A stretch of 64,000 nt of DNA, taken from contig MGRG01000012.1 in assembly GCA_001798075.1 (NCBI GenBank), positions 217,852 through 281,851 on the forward strand, given 5' to 3'. The stretch is from Deltaproteobacteria bacterium RIFCSPHIGHO2_01_FULL_43_49 (GTDB lineage Bacteria > UBA10199 > SPLOWO2-01-44-7). Below, one piece after another: positions 1 to 8,738 of this stretch (its first letter is position 1; the number at the start of each line of letters is the position of its first letter). The notes beneath the pieces are model-generated. The model was not told the DNA's origin, made no database searches, and worked only from the letters and a program-made list of their open reading frames with translations. A program made the translations under genes and the position numbers.

Positions 1-266
1 CGGTCAAAGTGCCAGCCGGTGTGGATGGTGAAAAACTGGTTCAAATTATGCGCGATGATTTGGGAGTCACCATTGCTGGTGGGCAGGGTGAAAAAATGAA
101 AGGCAAAGTCCTTCGCATTGCCCATTTGGGTTATCAAGATCGTTTTGATGTGACGACAGCGATTGCAGCACTGGAAGTAGCCCTCAAACGACAAGGATTT
201 TCTCTCAAACTTGGGACCGGAGTAGCGGCTGCTGAAGAAATCCTTTGGAAGGACCCCCAATCGTGA
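1..266 (+). CDS. Class V aminotransferase, C-terminal part (serine/alanine-glyoxylate or phosphoserine type)
   Basis: The gene enters from the left edge; about the last 88 codons are visible, read in the frame starting at base 3. The remnant carries a segment, VPAGVDGEKLV followed by IAGGQG, typical of the small domain of PLP-dependent class V aminotransferases of the serine-glyoxylate / alanine-glyoxylate type. Its stop overlaps the GTG start of serA (GTGA). Family members next to serA often supply the transamination step of the phosphorylated serine pathway, so that role is likely here by context. The catalytic lysine region lies outside the window, so the exact substrate cannot be judged. 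Confidence 0.8.
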   Translation, partial: VKVPAGVDGEKLVQIMRDDLGVTIAGGQGEKMKGKVLRIAHLGYQDRFDVTTAIAALEVALKRQGFSLKLGTGVAAAEEILWKDPQS

Positions 267-1177
267 AGATACTCGTATCAGATCCACTCGCTGAACAAGC
301 CATTCAGGAAATGAGAAATGCAGGGCTTGATGTCACAGTGAAAACTGGTTTGAAACCTCAAGAATTGGCCGAAATCATTGCTCCTTATCATATCCTAGCG
401 GTGCGCAGCGGTACAAAAGTCACCGCACAAGTCATTGAGGCAGCCAGACATTTGAAAATGATTGTTCGTGCCGGCGTGGGATTGGATAATGTTGATGTGG
501 AGGCAGCAAGAAAACACAATATTCGCATTGAGAATACCCCTCATGCCACTACGGTAAGCGTTGCTGAATTAACGTTTGCGTTGATGTTGGCACTCGCCAG
601 AAACATCCCTCAGGCCTACACTTCTTTAAGAAAAGGGGAGTGGGATCGCAAAACCTATCAGGGAATTGAATTGAAGGGAAAAACATTGGGTATTGTAGGG
701 CTGGGTCGCATTGGACAAGAAGTTGCAAAAAGAGCCAAGGCCTTTGGGATGACGGTCATTAGCCATGATACTGCCGTCGATCCCGAGGTGGCCGAAGCGC
801 TAGAGATTGAACATTTGTCGCTGCAAGAAGTGGTTTCTCAAGCCGACATGATCACCATTCACTTGCCGCTTACCGATGAGACACACCATCTTTTTAACAA
901 AGCCCTTTTCAAAAAAATGAAGAAGGGTATCCGTTTGATCAATCCCTCGAGGGGTGGCATTGTGGATGAGCAAGCCCTTTTGGAAGCATTGCAAGAAGGA
1001 CAAGTTGCCGGTGCTGCGATCGATGTTTTTGAAGTGGAGCCTCCGCAAAACAATCCCTTGTTACAGATGAACCAAGTGATCAGTATTCCGCATATCGGGG
1101 CAATGACCCATGAAGGTCAATCAAGAGCTGGTCACGAAACGGCACGCATCATCATTGAGTTTGCAAGGCATGGATGA
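263..1177 (+). CDS. serA: D-3-phosphoglycerate dehydrogenase, short form
   Basis: NAD-dependent oxidation of 3-phosphoglycerate to 3-phosphohydroxypyruvate, the first step of serine synthesis. The protein has about 304 residues, matching the short SerA form without ACT/ASB regulatory domains. The Rossmann motif is GLGRIGQEV near residue 152; the dehydrogenase signature includes [14 protein letters not shown], the catalytic Arg/Glu region and the C-terminal His in [11 protein letters not shown] chose GTG 263 because AAGGA sits about 10 bases upstream and the start overlaps the preceding TGA; an upstream TTG at 245 is in frame but less likely. The gene overlaps the downstream SerK-like gene by 8 bases. 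Confidence 0.93.
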   Translation: MKILVSDPLAEQAIQEMRNAGLDVTVKTGLKPQELAEIIAPYHILAVRSGTKVTAQVIEAARHLKMIVRAGVGLDNVDVEAARKHNIRIENTPHATTVSVAELTFALMLALARNIPQAYTSLRKGEWDRKTYQGIELKGKTLGIVGLGRIGQEVAKRAKAFGMTVISHDTAVDPEVAEALEIEHLSLQEVVSQADMITIHLPLTDETHHLFNKALFKKMKKGIRLINPSRGGIVDEQALLEALQEGQVAGAAIDVFEVEPPQNNPLLQMNQVISIPHIGAMTHEGQSRAGHETARIIIEFARHG

Positions 1178-1997
1178 TATTTTCAGCCGCATCCAAATTA
1201 TTCCCATAGCCAACTGTCTGGCTCATGAAGGGATTATCCAAAAGTGGGCCGACCAGATTGCCTCCAACATCAAAGACCAGGGGATCATGAAAAATCCGGT
1301 GATTGTGACCCGCCAAGGCAAATATTATGTTGTCTTGGACGGAATGCACCGTTTTGCGGCCCTTAAAAAATTGGGAATCCGTAACATTTTGGCCTGTGTG
1401 ATTGATTATTTTTCACCCAAAATTCTTTTGGAAGGCTGGGACGCTTTTGTTTTTGAAAAAATCGATTTGAAACCTCTTTTTAAAGGGTATTCTTTTGTCC
1501 GCGCCAGCAATTTAAAAGAGGCAAAATCAAGAGTTTTAAAGAGGGAGGCCCTTTTGGCGGTTGGAAGTAGGAGAGGGAACGTTTTTGTTTTGGAAAAGTC
1601 GGGGCTCAAAAAAAAGGATTTTGTCGATGAGCTATGTCTGGTCAACGACCGTTTGGATAGAATGTTGAGTGCAAAAGAGATTAAGGTGGTTTATGTGGAT
1701 AATTCCCTGACTTTGGATGATTTTGCCTCTTCCAATGCTCAAATTGTGATTTTCAGACCCCAGTTTACCAAAGAAGAGGTGATTCAAAGAACCTTGCACA
1801 AAAAAACATTTCCCCCTAAAAGCACTCGCCATCTCATTCCAGAAAGGCCATTGCGTGTTGATGTTGATTTAGCCCTTTTGAGGGCCAATATTGACGGCAA
1901 AACAAAAAACCGTCTTTTACAGGATCATTTGAGATGGTGTTACGAGAATAACCGGATGCGCTTTTACCCCGAATCGGTTTACATTTTCGCAGATTAA
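1170..1997 (+). CDS. ParB-fold serine kinase-like protein (SerK/SbnI family)
   Basis: A protein of about 275 residues. The N-terminal ParB/sulfiredoxin-like domain has the sequence LAHEGI, then NPVIVTRQGKYYVVLDGMHR, matching the HE and DGxHR motifs of free-serine kinases (SerK of Thermococcus, SbnI of Staphylococcus). These enzymes phosphorylate L-serine to O-phosphoserine. The C-terminal part is basic and ends in a short helical region. No helix-turn-helix or CTP-switch signature of chromosome-partition ParB is evident. ATG 1170 overlaps the end of serA, and the gene follows an aminotransferase and SerA, so a role in the O-phosphoserine pool is a reasonable inference. An alternative in-frame start at 1110 would overlap serA by 68 bases. 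Confidence 0.7.
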   Translation: MDDIFSRIQIIPIANCLAHEGIIQKWADQIASNIKDQGIMKNPVIVTRQGKYYVVLDGMHRFAALKKLGIRNILACVIDYFSPKILLEGWDAFVFEKIDLKPLFKGYSFVRASNLKEAKSRVLKREALLAVGSRRGNVFVLEKSGLKKKDFVDELCLVNDRLDRMLSAKEIKVVYVDNSLTLDDFASSNAQIVIFRPQFTKEEVIQRTLHKKTFPPKSTRHLIPERPLRVDVDLALLRANIDGKTKNRLLQDHLRWCYENNRMRFYPESVYIFAD

Positions 1998-2606
1998 TTA
2001 AAATCCAATTGTGAATCCGACTTGAACGGGAAATCCGAAAACCTGTGTATTATTGCGAGAGAGGTGATCGCCCAAATAAAGGGTATATTTGAAAGGGAGT
2101 GAGACTCCCAAAGCCACTTTTGGGCTTTTGTTTATAAAATATTGAAACCCAGGGCCGAAATTTAAATTGATTCCTGCATTGCCGGTATTATTGTTGATGC
2201 TTCCTTCTGTCACCAAATTCACACCGGTGCCAGCAATCCAGTAGAAGTCGGCTCCCTTTTGAGTCTCGACGATGTGAAACACTGCATTCGCATCAATCCC
2301 AATCATATGGACCGTCTCGGAGCGATTTAATTTTTGCCGATTGTAACTAAAGGGGAGTTCAATGCCCCAGCGAGAACTACAAAAATCGTAACCGACTTTT
2401 GCATAAGCACCCCACCTGGTTTGCCACTGGACTTTGCCCGATGGAATCAAGCCTCCGCCAATGAGTTGATTGTCCGGAGAAAATTGCAGAAGTTGCATGT
2501 AGCCCGTGCCGGCATAAAAACCCTCATGCCCGCAAGCTTGCGCAGAAGTTTGGCTAAGTACGGTGAGGAGCAATATAGCGGCCGACGCGTGCAATAGGCA
2601 CTTCAT
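1998..2606 (-). CDS. Outer-membrane beta-barrel protein, unknown function
   Basis: Begins with a clear Sec signal peptide (basic start, Leu-rich core, cleavage around SAQA-C). The mature protein of about 180 residues is rich in alternating aromatic/Gly/Asn strands (GFYAGTGYMQLL, WGAYAKVGYDF, GINLNFGPGFQYF) and ends in FTIGF, a typical outer-membrane C-terminal Phe. This is the look of a small 8-stranded barrel (OmpA/OmpX-like fold). Its stop directly abuts the stop of the kinase-like gene (convergent), and its start lies 35 bp from the divergent add gene. No specific substrate can be inferred. Confidence 0.7.
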   Translation of the reverse strand: MKCLLHASAAILLLTVLSQTSAQACGHEGFYAGTGYMQLLQFSPDNQLIGGGLIPSGKVQWQTRWGAYAKVGYDFCSSRWGIELPFSYNRQKLNRSETVHMIGIDANAVFHIVETQKGADFYWIAGTGVNLVTEGSINNNTGNAGINLNFGPGFQYFINKSPKVALGVSLPFKYTLYLGDHLSRNNTQVFGFPVQVGFTIGF

Positions 2607-2641
2607 TTGACTTTTCTTGCAAATAAGCTATCAACCTGTCA

Positions 2642-3880
2642 ATGAAAAATAATAAGCAGGGATTTTCCAAAGAATTCATCCGGGCCATTCCAAAATCGGA
2701 TCTGCATGTCCATTTGGATGGGTCACTTCGCCTCGGTACTCTGATTGAACTCGCACAAAAGCAAAAAATCAAGCTTCCTTCTTACACGGAAGAGGGGATG
2801 AAGGAATTAGTTTTCAAAGAATCGTACGCAGATTTGGGCGAATATCTTCACGGCTTTAAATATACCTGCGCGGTGTTGCGTGACAAAGAATCGCTCGAAA
2901 AAGTTTCTTATGAATTAGCGATCGACAATTTCAATGAAGGGGTGCGCTATATTGAACCTCGTTTTGCGCCACAACTGAATGCTCATCGGGACTTATCGAT
3001 TTTGGAAGTGATCCAAAGTGTTGACAAAGGTTTGGCCCGTGCGAAAAAAGAGATTGCGCAGCAACCCGCGGTCAAAAGTGGAGCGGAACCCCCGTTTGAA
3101 TATGGCATCATCGGTTGTGCGATGCGAAAATTTGATGAGCGCTTTTCGGATTACTACAAAGATTTTATTTCGATCCACACCCACACCCCACCCAAAGAAT
3201 TGTATCCGATCGCTTCTTTGGAAGTGGCCCATGCGCTGGTTTCATTGCGTGATGATCATGGTCTTCCCGTTGTCGGTTTTGATATCGCGGGAGAAGAAAA
3301 GGGCTATCCGGCGGGTGATCATGTGGAGGCCTTTCACTTTGCCCACAAACATTTTTTGAAAAAGACGGTTCACGCCGGCGAGGCCTATGGGCCCCCCTCG
3401 ATTTTTCAGGCGATCACCGATTGTCGCGCGGAGCGGATCGGCCACGGAACCCATCTTTTTGCCCATGACTTGATTGACGATATGTCTCCCAAGGCGAAGA
3501 GGTTTTATACCGAACAACTAGCGCAATACATTGCCGATCAAAGAATTACCATTGAGGTTTGCCTCACCAGCAATTTGCAAACGATTCCCACCATCAAAGA
3601 TTTTAAAAATCATCCCCTTGGCAAAATGTTGGATCATAAACTCTCTGTTAGCTTATGCACCGACAATCGCTTGGTTTCTCACACTACAATGTGTGACGAG
3701 ATAGAAAGGGCCATCGAAGCGTTTCATATCACCCCTGCCCAGCTCAAAAATATTATTCTCTATGGTTTCAAAAGAAGTTTCTTTTCTCACCCCTACACTC
3801 AAAAGAGAGACTACGTTTACAAAATCATCGATCATTACGAAGCCGTCGAGAAAAAGTTCGGAATTACACACTCTAGTTAG
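2642..3880 (+). CDS. add: Adenosine deaminase
   Basis: Metal-dependent hydrolysis of adenosine to inosine in purine salvage. At 412 residues it is slightly longer than the usual 330-370. All family motifs are visible: the zinc pair in SDLHVHLDGS (about residue 20-29), the catalytic HAGEAYGP, RIGHGTHL, and the late SLCTDN motif (bacterial enzymes commonly have S.(N/C)TDD/N). An inserted stretch around residues 165-195 (Phe/Tyr and His/Pro rich) is longer than in the classical enzyme. It could instead be an adenosine/adenine deaminase-like subfamily member. The gene stands alone, divergent from the barrel protein and convergent with the VKOR-DsbA gene across two long palindromes. Confidence 0.9.
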   Translation: MKNNKQGFSKEFIRAIPKSDLHVHLDGSLRLGTLIELAQKQKIKLPSYTEEGMKELVFKESYADLGEYLHGFKYTCAVLRDKESLEKVSYELAIDNFNEGVRYIEPRFAPQLNAHRDLSILEVIQSVDKGLARAKKEIAQQPAVKSGAEPPFEYGIIGCAMRKFDERFSDYYKDFISIHTHTPPKELYPIASLEVAHALVSLRDDHGLPVVGFDIAGEEKGYPAGDHVEAFHFAHKHFLKKTVHAGEAYGPPSIFQAITDCRAERIGHGTHLFAHDLIDDMSPKAKRFYTEQLAQYIADQRITIEVCLTSNLQTIPTIKDFKNHPLGKMLDHKLSVSLCTDNRLVSHTTMCDEIERAIEAFHITPAQLKNIILYGFKRSFFSHPYTQKRDYVYKIIDHYEAVEKKFGITHSS

Positions 3881-3947
3881 TGTATGTCATCAATTGCCTC
3901 CAATCTCCTTCACATAATCAATCTTCTTGGGCGTATGTGACAGCTGA

Positions 3948-4173
3948 GGAAAGCACCTTGATTTTGATTCCGTTTGTTTCCTCTCCGCTACCTGGCTCCG
4001 AGGGGATGTAAGGGACGCTATCAAAATGGGGATTCCACCCCCATTTTGCGCTCTCTCTCGCCCCGCCATTTTAATACCCCCGTAATGTGTGGCGTGGCTG
4101 CGAGAAGCCCTTACATCCCCTCATCGCCACGCGGAAAGGAAACAAACTTAGATAATTAGGGAAGGTGCTTTCC
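3948..4173. repeat. 226-bp nested palindrome with block-B core
   Basis: Lies in the 552-bp gap between the convergent add and VKOR-DsbA genes. Arms pair in several layers: GGAAAGCACCTT (3948) with AAGGTGCTTTCC (4162), GTTTGTTTCCT (3972) with AGGAAACAAAC (4137), and GGGGATGTAAGGG (4002) with CCCTTACATCCCC (4108). The centre (about 4055-4104) shares the core CTCGCCCCGCCA ... CCCCCGTAATGT ... GGCG ... CGAG with elements at 21.3 kb and 59.4 kb. It could form a very long hairpin in DNA or RNA and may end both transcripts. No open reading frame here looks real. Confidence 0.75.
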
Positions 4174-4207
4174 TGGTGCGCGTACATCTCTCTTAGAACT
4201 GGGTTTT

Positions 4208-4368
4208 TGAAAAGGGGCGTGTCGATGAGGAGCCTGAAGGTCGTCTCGGAGACCATTTTATCAGCCGGGATCTAATACCAAAATGGTCGAGAGCCGAGCG
4301 AATTTTTTGGGTGACCCAAAAAATATCGCGTACCTTCAGGTTCCTCAGCGACAGGTAGCCCCTTTTCA
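4208..4368. repeat. 161-bp nested palindrome
   Basis: Second long inverted repeat in the same gap. TGAAAAGGGGC (4208) pairs with GCCCCTTTTCA (4358); inside it GAGGAGCCTGAAGGT pairs imperfectly with ACCTTCAGGTTCCTC; further in, GACCATTTT pairs with AAAATGGTC. A small palindrome, TTTTTTGGGTGACCCAAAAAA, sits near 4302. Not obviously the same family as the neighbouring 226-bp palindrome. Possible bidirectional terminator or a palindromic mobile repeat. Confidence 0.7.
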
Positions 4369-4432
4369 AGGGGTCACAAAAGATTGATTATGAAAAATTA
4401 AAAATCTTTAGTGAGGCTCCAGTTGACGACGC

Positions 4433-5605
4433 CTACTGGTTCCCACTTTTTTTGATTTCTTCTTTGATGATCGCTTTTAGGACATCTGGGGTTGACCAAT
4501 ATTTGACCAGGCGGTTGTTGACCAGCACAGTGGGCGTTCCAGTAACATAGATTTTGTTCGCCGCTGCGACATTTTCTTTGACTAAAGAGATTGTCTCTGG
4601 AGATGAGATACATTCATTAAATTGCTTTTCATCCCAACCTCGTTGTTTGGCCAGGTTTATTAGGATCTCTGAACTTAAATTCTTTTGATTGCGAAAAATG
4701 TCATCATGGTAACTCCAAAAATCATTCATCTTGCCAGCACAAACTGCAGCCTGAGCGGCAAGACAGGCTTTGTCATGCATGGGTTGAGTAATGTGGTCGT
4801 TGCAAGCTTGATCTAGCGGGTAGTGATAAAAATAAAATTTAACTTTATTTTTAAATTCCGCCAAAGATGGTTTCAAATGAAAGGCGGCATGTTTACAATA
4901 GGGGCACTGAAAGTCGCTAAATTCAACAACCGTTACTTTTGCGTTGGGATTTCCCCAAACAGGTGCTTCTGCGTCCACTTCGAATTGATATTGAGATTGT
5001 CTGAAATGAAACGAAACAATCTCGTCGATGGGAACCGGAAGCTCTTGCCTTTTTCCGGCTTTGCTTTGATAACTTGCAATGCCGATCCACCCAATTCCAA
5101 AAATGAAAGCCGTATAGCCGGCAAGTGAAAGCCATTTTGGATTGAATTTGAAGCTAGCCCACCGCAGACAAACCAGCAGCAATGCTATGTTCACTAAATA
5201 CATTGTCAAACAAATGAGGCAGAGGACTTTTAAAATGAAAAAGGCGGTGTAGGCTTTGTAAATTGTCATTCCGAAACCGCCCAGTGACAAAAGCCACGCA
5301 AAACTTCCAATGGATTCTTCTTCCTGGGGCTTGCGAAGAATCCAGAAGGCTAAAATGCCCATCCAGAGATAAAAGATTAACCCAAGCCAGGATGTAGGGA
5401 TCCCAAAAGTTTGGGCGTGGCTGGAGGCATAGGCGATATCGCAATTGATAAATTCATTAATGTCGCAGAAGCTTTTTTGTTCAAACCCCGTTTGTTGGAT
5501 TCGAAAGTATTGCTGGGTGGCTATAAAAGAACCCGCCATTCCAATCATGCTGAAGATGATGATGACCCAAAGGAGCCAGCGCTTCATGATTCCATTTATT
5601 ATCAT
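4433..5605 (-). CDS. VKOR-DsbA fusion: vitamin K epoxide reductase domain with periplasmic thioredoxin-fold domain
   Basis: Couples quinone reduction to disulfide-bond formation in the periplasm. The N-terminal half has about five membrane helices with VKOR features: a loop cysteine pair in SFCDINEFINCD and the active CxxC in LCLICL. After a linker the C-terminal half is a DsbA/DsbG-like thioredoxin domain with DFQCPYCKHAAFH and the cis-Pro loop VTGTPTVLVNN. Natural VKOR-thioredoxin fusions are known in bacteria and replace the DsbB/DsbA pair. ATG 5605 overlaps the kinase stop (ATGA) with GAAGAA upstream; a second ATG at 5587 is possible. It is probably co-transcribed with the kinase. Confidence 0.88.
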   Translation of the reverse strand: MIINGIMKRWLLWVIIIFSMIGMAGSFIATQQYFRIQQTGFEQKSFCDINEFINCDIAYASSHAQTFGIPTSWLGLIFYLWMGILAFWILRKPQEEESIGSFAWLLSLGGFGMTIYKAYTAFFILKVLCLICLTMYLVNIALLLVCLRWASFKFNPKWLSLAGYTAFIFGIGWIGIASYQSKAGKRQELPVPIDEIVSFHFRQSQYQFEVDAEAPVWGNPNAKVTVVEFSDFQCPYCKHAAFHLKPSLAEFKNKVKFYFYHYPLDQACNDHITQPMHDKACLAAQAAVCAGKMNDFWSYHDDIFRNQKNLSSEILINLAKQRGWDEKQFNECISSPETISLVKENVAAANKIYVTGTPTVLVNNRLVKYWSTPDVLKAIIKEEIKKSGNQ

Positions 5606-6906
5606 AATTCTTCGCCGCACCAAGCACAAAAATCCCAGTGATCCTTTGCAACTCCCCCATGGCAGGAAGGGCAGCGCTCGGGTAGGGAAGGGTGATGGTT
5701 GGGTCTGGCAACTTTTTTATGACAATAGGGACAATAATGCATGAAGGGCATCATCGGTTTGTGACAAAAGGGGTTGGTGCAATGCTCGGTGTATCTTTTA
5801 TCGCGCGATGGTTTTGGAGAGACTTTTTTGAAACGCTCTCGGTAGCACCAAGGGCAAAAACGCCAGTCGGGGTGGATGCCATGTTCGCACCGGTCACAAT
5901 AACGGGGAAACGTTGTGATTTTTCTGAAACTGTTTTCCCTGTCGCCACACCAGGGGCAAACATGCATGAATTCGGACATTGGCTGTTCGCATTTGCGGCA
6001 AAGGTAATCGAGTCTTAGTTTGGCATGGTGCTGTTTTACAAAAGTTTGCACTTTGTAGTCGTGCCAGTGCAATGCCTTTAGTTTTCGAGGTTTCCTCATT
6101 TTGCGAATCTGAAACATCTTCCACTGCTTGACCGCTTTTTCCCATGCTTGTTCCATAATCATGGCGTTGGGGTAGCGTCGGACTGGTTTGAAGGCGGTTG
6201 CCTTCTTGATGAAATGGATCATGGCAGGGGGAATTTTTTGTAAAAGATATTTATGGTTGGGATAGGGCCACTCAAAAGGCCAAGGCGGCAACTTTCCTGT
6301 GAGGAGTTCATAAAAGAGAATGCCAACCGAAAAAATATCGGAGGCATACGTGGTCTGTCCGTAGGCTTGTTCCGGGGCCATATAGCCAATGGTTCCGGTT
6401 CCCTCACCACGGATGAGAGTTTTTTCCACGATCTTAGCAATTCCAAAATCGGTGAGTCTTGCTGTTCCATCTTCAAACAAAATGACGTTTTCCGGTTTGA
6501 TGTCGCGATGGATGATTTTATGTTTGTGGGCATAGGCCAGCGCACTCAAAATTTGACCCAACACAGAGATGACAAACTCAGACGATTTAGGTCGACGCAT
6601 TCTGTCGGCCAGGGCTTCTTTGCCACATTCCGAAACGATGATGAAACGTTTGCCAATCACATCGGCATTTTTGATTTTTAAAATGTTATGATGATCGAGT
6701 GGGGCGACTAACTTGACTTCGTCTTGAAAGATTTTTTGATGCTCTTTCGTATTCCAATCGGGCTGGGGAATTTTGACCGCGACATAAATTCCTTCCACCA
6801 AATCTTTGGCTTTCCAGACCTCTCCAAACGTCCCTTCCCCCAGGCGGTTTAAAAGACGGTATTTGGCTATCTTTTGCCCCCGTTTTAGATTTCTCAGGCC
6901 AGCCAT
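5602..6906 (-). CDS. Ser/Thr protein kinase with four C-terminal zinc ribbons
   Basis: Eukaryotic-like (Hanks-type) kinase domain at residues 14-275: Gly loop GEGTFGEVW (23-31), Lys45 in VAVK, HRDIKPEN (133-140), DFG, and GYMAPEQ. All catalytic residues are present. The C-terminal 140 residues hold four Cys4 units: C-x2-C...CPWC, C-x2-C...CPWC, C-x4-C...CPYC and C-x2-C...CAWC, i.e. tandem zinc ribbons in place of the sensor or membrane domain usual in PknB-type kinases. There is no transmembrane helix, so it is probably cytoplasmic. It overlaps the VKOR-DsbA gene by 4 bases and follows rpoD by 47 bp. The ribbons may bind substrate, nucleic acid or sense metal/redox; this is inference. Confidence 0.88.
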   Translation of the reverse strand: MAGLRNLKRGQKIAKYRLLNRLGEGTFGEVWKAKDLVEGIYVAVKIPQPDWNTKEHQKIFQDEVKLVAPLDHHNILKIKNADVIGKRFIIVSECGKEALADRMRRPKSSEFVISVLGQILSALAYAHKHKIIHRDIKPENVILFEDGTARLTDFGIAKIVEKTLIRGEGTGTIGYMAPEQAYGQTTYASDIFSVGILFYELLTGKLPPWPFEWPYPNHKYLLQKIPPAMIHFIKKATAFKPVRRYPNAMIMEQAWEKAVKQWKMFQIRKMRKPRKLKALHWHDYKVQTFVKQHHAKLRLDYLCRKCEQPMSEFMHVCPWCGDRENSFRKITTFPRYCDRCEHGIHPDWRFCPWCYRERFKKVSPKPSRDKRYTEHCTNPFCHKPMMPFMHYCPYCHKKVARPNHHPSLPERCPSCHGGVAKDHWDFCAWCGEEL

Positions 6907-6953
6907 ATTCCAAGGCTAGCATAATGCTAAGAGGTTGGAAAGAATGGCTTTTT

Positions 6954-8738
6954 TTACCAATCCACAAAACTTTTGAGCTTTTTGGCGCGGGTGGGGTGGC
7001 GCAGTTTCCTTAAAGCCTTGGCCTCGATTTGGCGAATACGTTCCCTGGTCACGGAAAAATCTTTTCCCACTTCTTCCAGGGTATGATCCGAGCGTTCTCC
7101 AATTCCAAAGCGCATTCTCAAGACTTTTTCTTCACGAGGGGTCAAGGTCGCCAGAACACGGCGGGTTTGGTCGGCCAAACTAGAATTGGTGACGGCGTCA
7201 TCAGGGGGTGTGATTGTTTTGTCTTCGATGAAATCCCCCAAATGTGAATCTTCCTCTTCTCCAATCGGTGTTTCCAGCGAAATCGGTTCTTTGGCGATTC
7301 TCAAAACTTTTCGGACTTTCTCAAGGGGGAGTTCCATTTTGATTGCAATTTCTTCTGGCAGCGGTTCACGCCCCAGCTCTTGCACCAAATAGCGCGACGT
7401 TCTTACCAATTTATTGATTGTTTCAATCATGTGAACAGGGATACGGATTGTTCTGGCTTGATCAGCAATGGCGCGGGTGATTGCCTGGCGAATCCACCAG
7501 GTGGCATAAGTGGAAAATTTATAGCCGCGGCGGTATTCAAATTTATCAACCGCTTTCATCAGACCAATGTTCCCTTCCTGAATGAGATCCAAAAATTGTA
7601 ACCCGCGGTTGGTATATTTTTTGGCAATCGAGACAACGAGTCTCAAATTGGCCTCCACCAATTCATTTTTAGCCCTTTCGGCAAAAATTTGGGCTGTTTT
7701 GATTTCGCTAAAAGTTTGCCTGAGCTCCTGAATGGTTTGACCTGATTCTCTTTGCAGTCTTTGGATTTCTTTTTCTGCCTTGAGGTAGTCTTCGACAACT
7801 TTGTCGGCATCCTCTCTGTCGAGCCCAGAGTCTTTCAAAATTTTGCGTTGCTGGTAGTCGTTGCGACGGTATTTGTGAATCGTATCCTTAAGTTCCGCGT
7901 CAGGAACTCTCAAACGCCGTCTGCAATCTCTGATTATTTTTTCGTTTTCAGAAATGGTTTGAATGGTCTGCTGCAAATGAACGTTAATTCCTATAAGAGC
8001 TTTTTGGTTCAAATTCATTTCGCGCAATGTCAGCAACATCTGGTCATAGACTTCTTTGAGTTTTGCCCTTGCTCTTTCTTTGCTGGTTTCTTTGAGTCTG
8101 GCATTGTTGATCTGCGACAAGAAACTTTGCGATTTTTTGTCGAGAGATTTGATCTTAGCCATCAGTTTTAAAACTCTGAGGCGACAGCCCGATTCATCAA
8201 AGCCTTCTCCATCCACTTCAAAATCATCCACATCCTTTACAATTTCCCCAACGCGCATTTTGTTTTTCGAAATTTTTTCCCCCATCTCCAGGAGCACTCC
8301 GACACCAATTGGAGAGGCCAACATAATTCGCAAACCTTTGTTTTCCCCTTCTTCGATTTTTTTGGCGATTTCAACTTCCCCTTCGCGGGTGAGCAATGAG
8401 ACTTGCCCCATTTTTCTTAAATACATTCGGACAGGATCGGTTGTTCTGGCACCGACCGCCGCTTCTTCGACTTGAGCCTCTGCCTCTTTTTCCTCTTCTT
8501 CTTTTTGTCCTTGGGCCTGTGCCTTTTGTTTGATTTGTTTTCCTTCTTCTTCGTTATCGACAATTTCGATATCGAGGTCGTCAAACATCGAGAGCATGTT
8601 GTCGAGCTGGTCTGGTGAGACGAGATCGGCCGGCAAGGCATCGTTGACCTCTTCATAGGTCAAAAATCCCTTTTCTTTGCCGCGGTCGATCAGCCTTTTA
8701 ACTTCCTTCATTTCTACTTCCGGTTTTGCCATAGTCAT
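6954..8738 (-). CDS. rpoD: Primary RNA polymerase sigma factor (sigma-70/RpoD)
   Basis: Housekeeping sigma factor of 594 residues. Region 1.1 is at the N-terminus ([21 protein letters not shown]), followed by an acidic Glu/Lys/Gln stretch (about 65-92). Region 1.2 contains [11 protein letters not shown]; region 2 contains [17 protein letters not shown] and the -10-binding [16 protein letters not shown]; region 3 [10 protein letters not shown]; region 4 ends in [21 protein letters not shown] non-conserved domain of about 200 residues lies between regions 1.2 and 2.1, as in proteobacterial RpoD. The start overlaps the dnaG stop by 4 bases; last gene of the rpsU-yqeY-dnaG-rpoD operon. Confidence 0.97.
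   Translation of the reverse strand: MTMAKPEVEMKEVKRLIDRGKEKGFLTYEEVNDALPADLVSPDQLDNMLSMFDDLDIEIVDNEEEGKQIKQKAQAQGQKEEEEKEAEAQVEEAAVGARTTDPVRMYLRKMGQVSLLTREGEVEIAKKIEEGENKGLRIMLASPIGVGVLLEMGEKISKNKMRVGEIVKDVDDFEVDGEGFDESGCRLRVLKLMAKIKSLDKKSQSFLSQINNARLKETSKERARAKLKEVYDQMLLTLREMNLNQKALIGINVHLQQTIQTISENEKIIRDCRRRLRVPDAELKDTIHKYRRNDYQQRKILKDSGLDREDADKVVEDYLKAEKEIQRLQRESGQTIQELRQTFSEIKTAQIFAERAKNELVEANLRLVVSIAKKYTNRGLQFLDLIQEGNIGLMKAVDKFEYRRGYKFSTYATWWIRQAITRAIADQARTIRIPVHMIETINKLVRTSRYLVQELGREPLPEEIAIKMELPLEKVRKVLRIAKEPISLETPIGEEEDSHLGDFIEDKTITPPDDAVTNSSLADQTRRVLATLTPREEKVLRMRFGIGERSDHTLEEVGKDFSVTRERIRQIEAKALRKLRHPTRAKKLKSFVDW

Noticed and set aside
1170-1997. Chromosome-partitioning ParB
   Set aside because: Only the ParB-fold N-terminal domain with DGxHR is present; the helix-turn-helix and dimer domains and parA are missing, and the context is serine metabolism.
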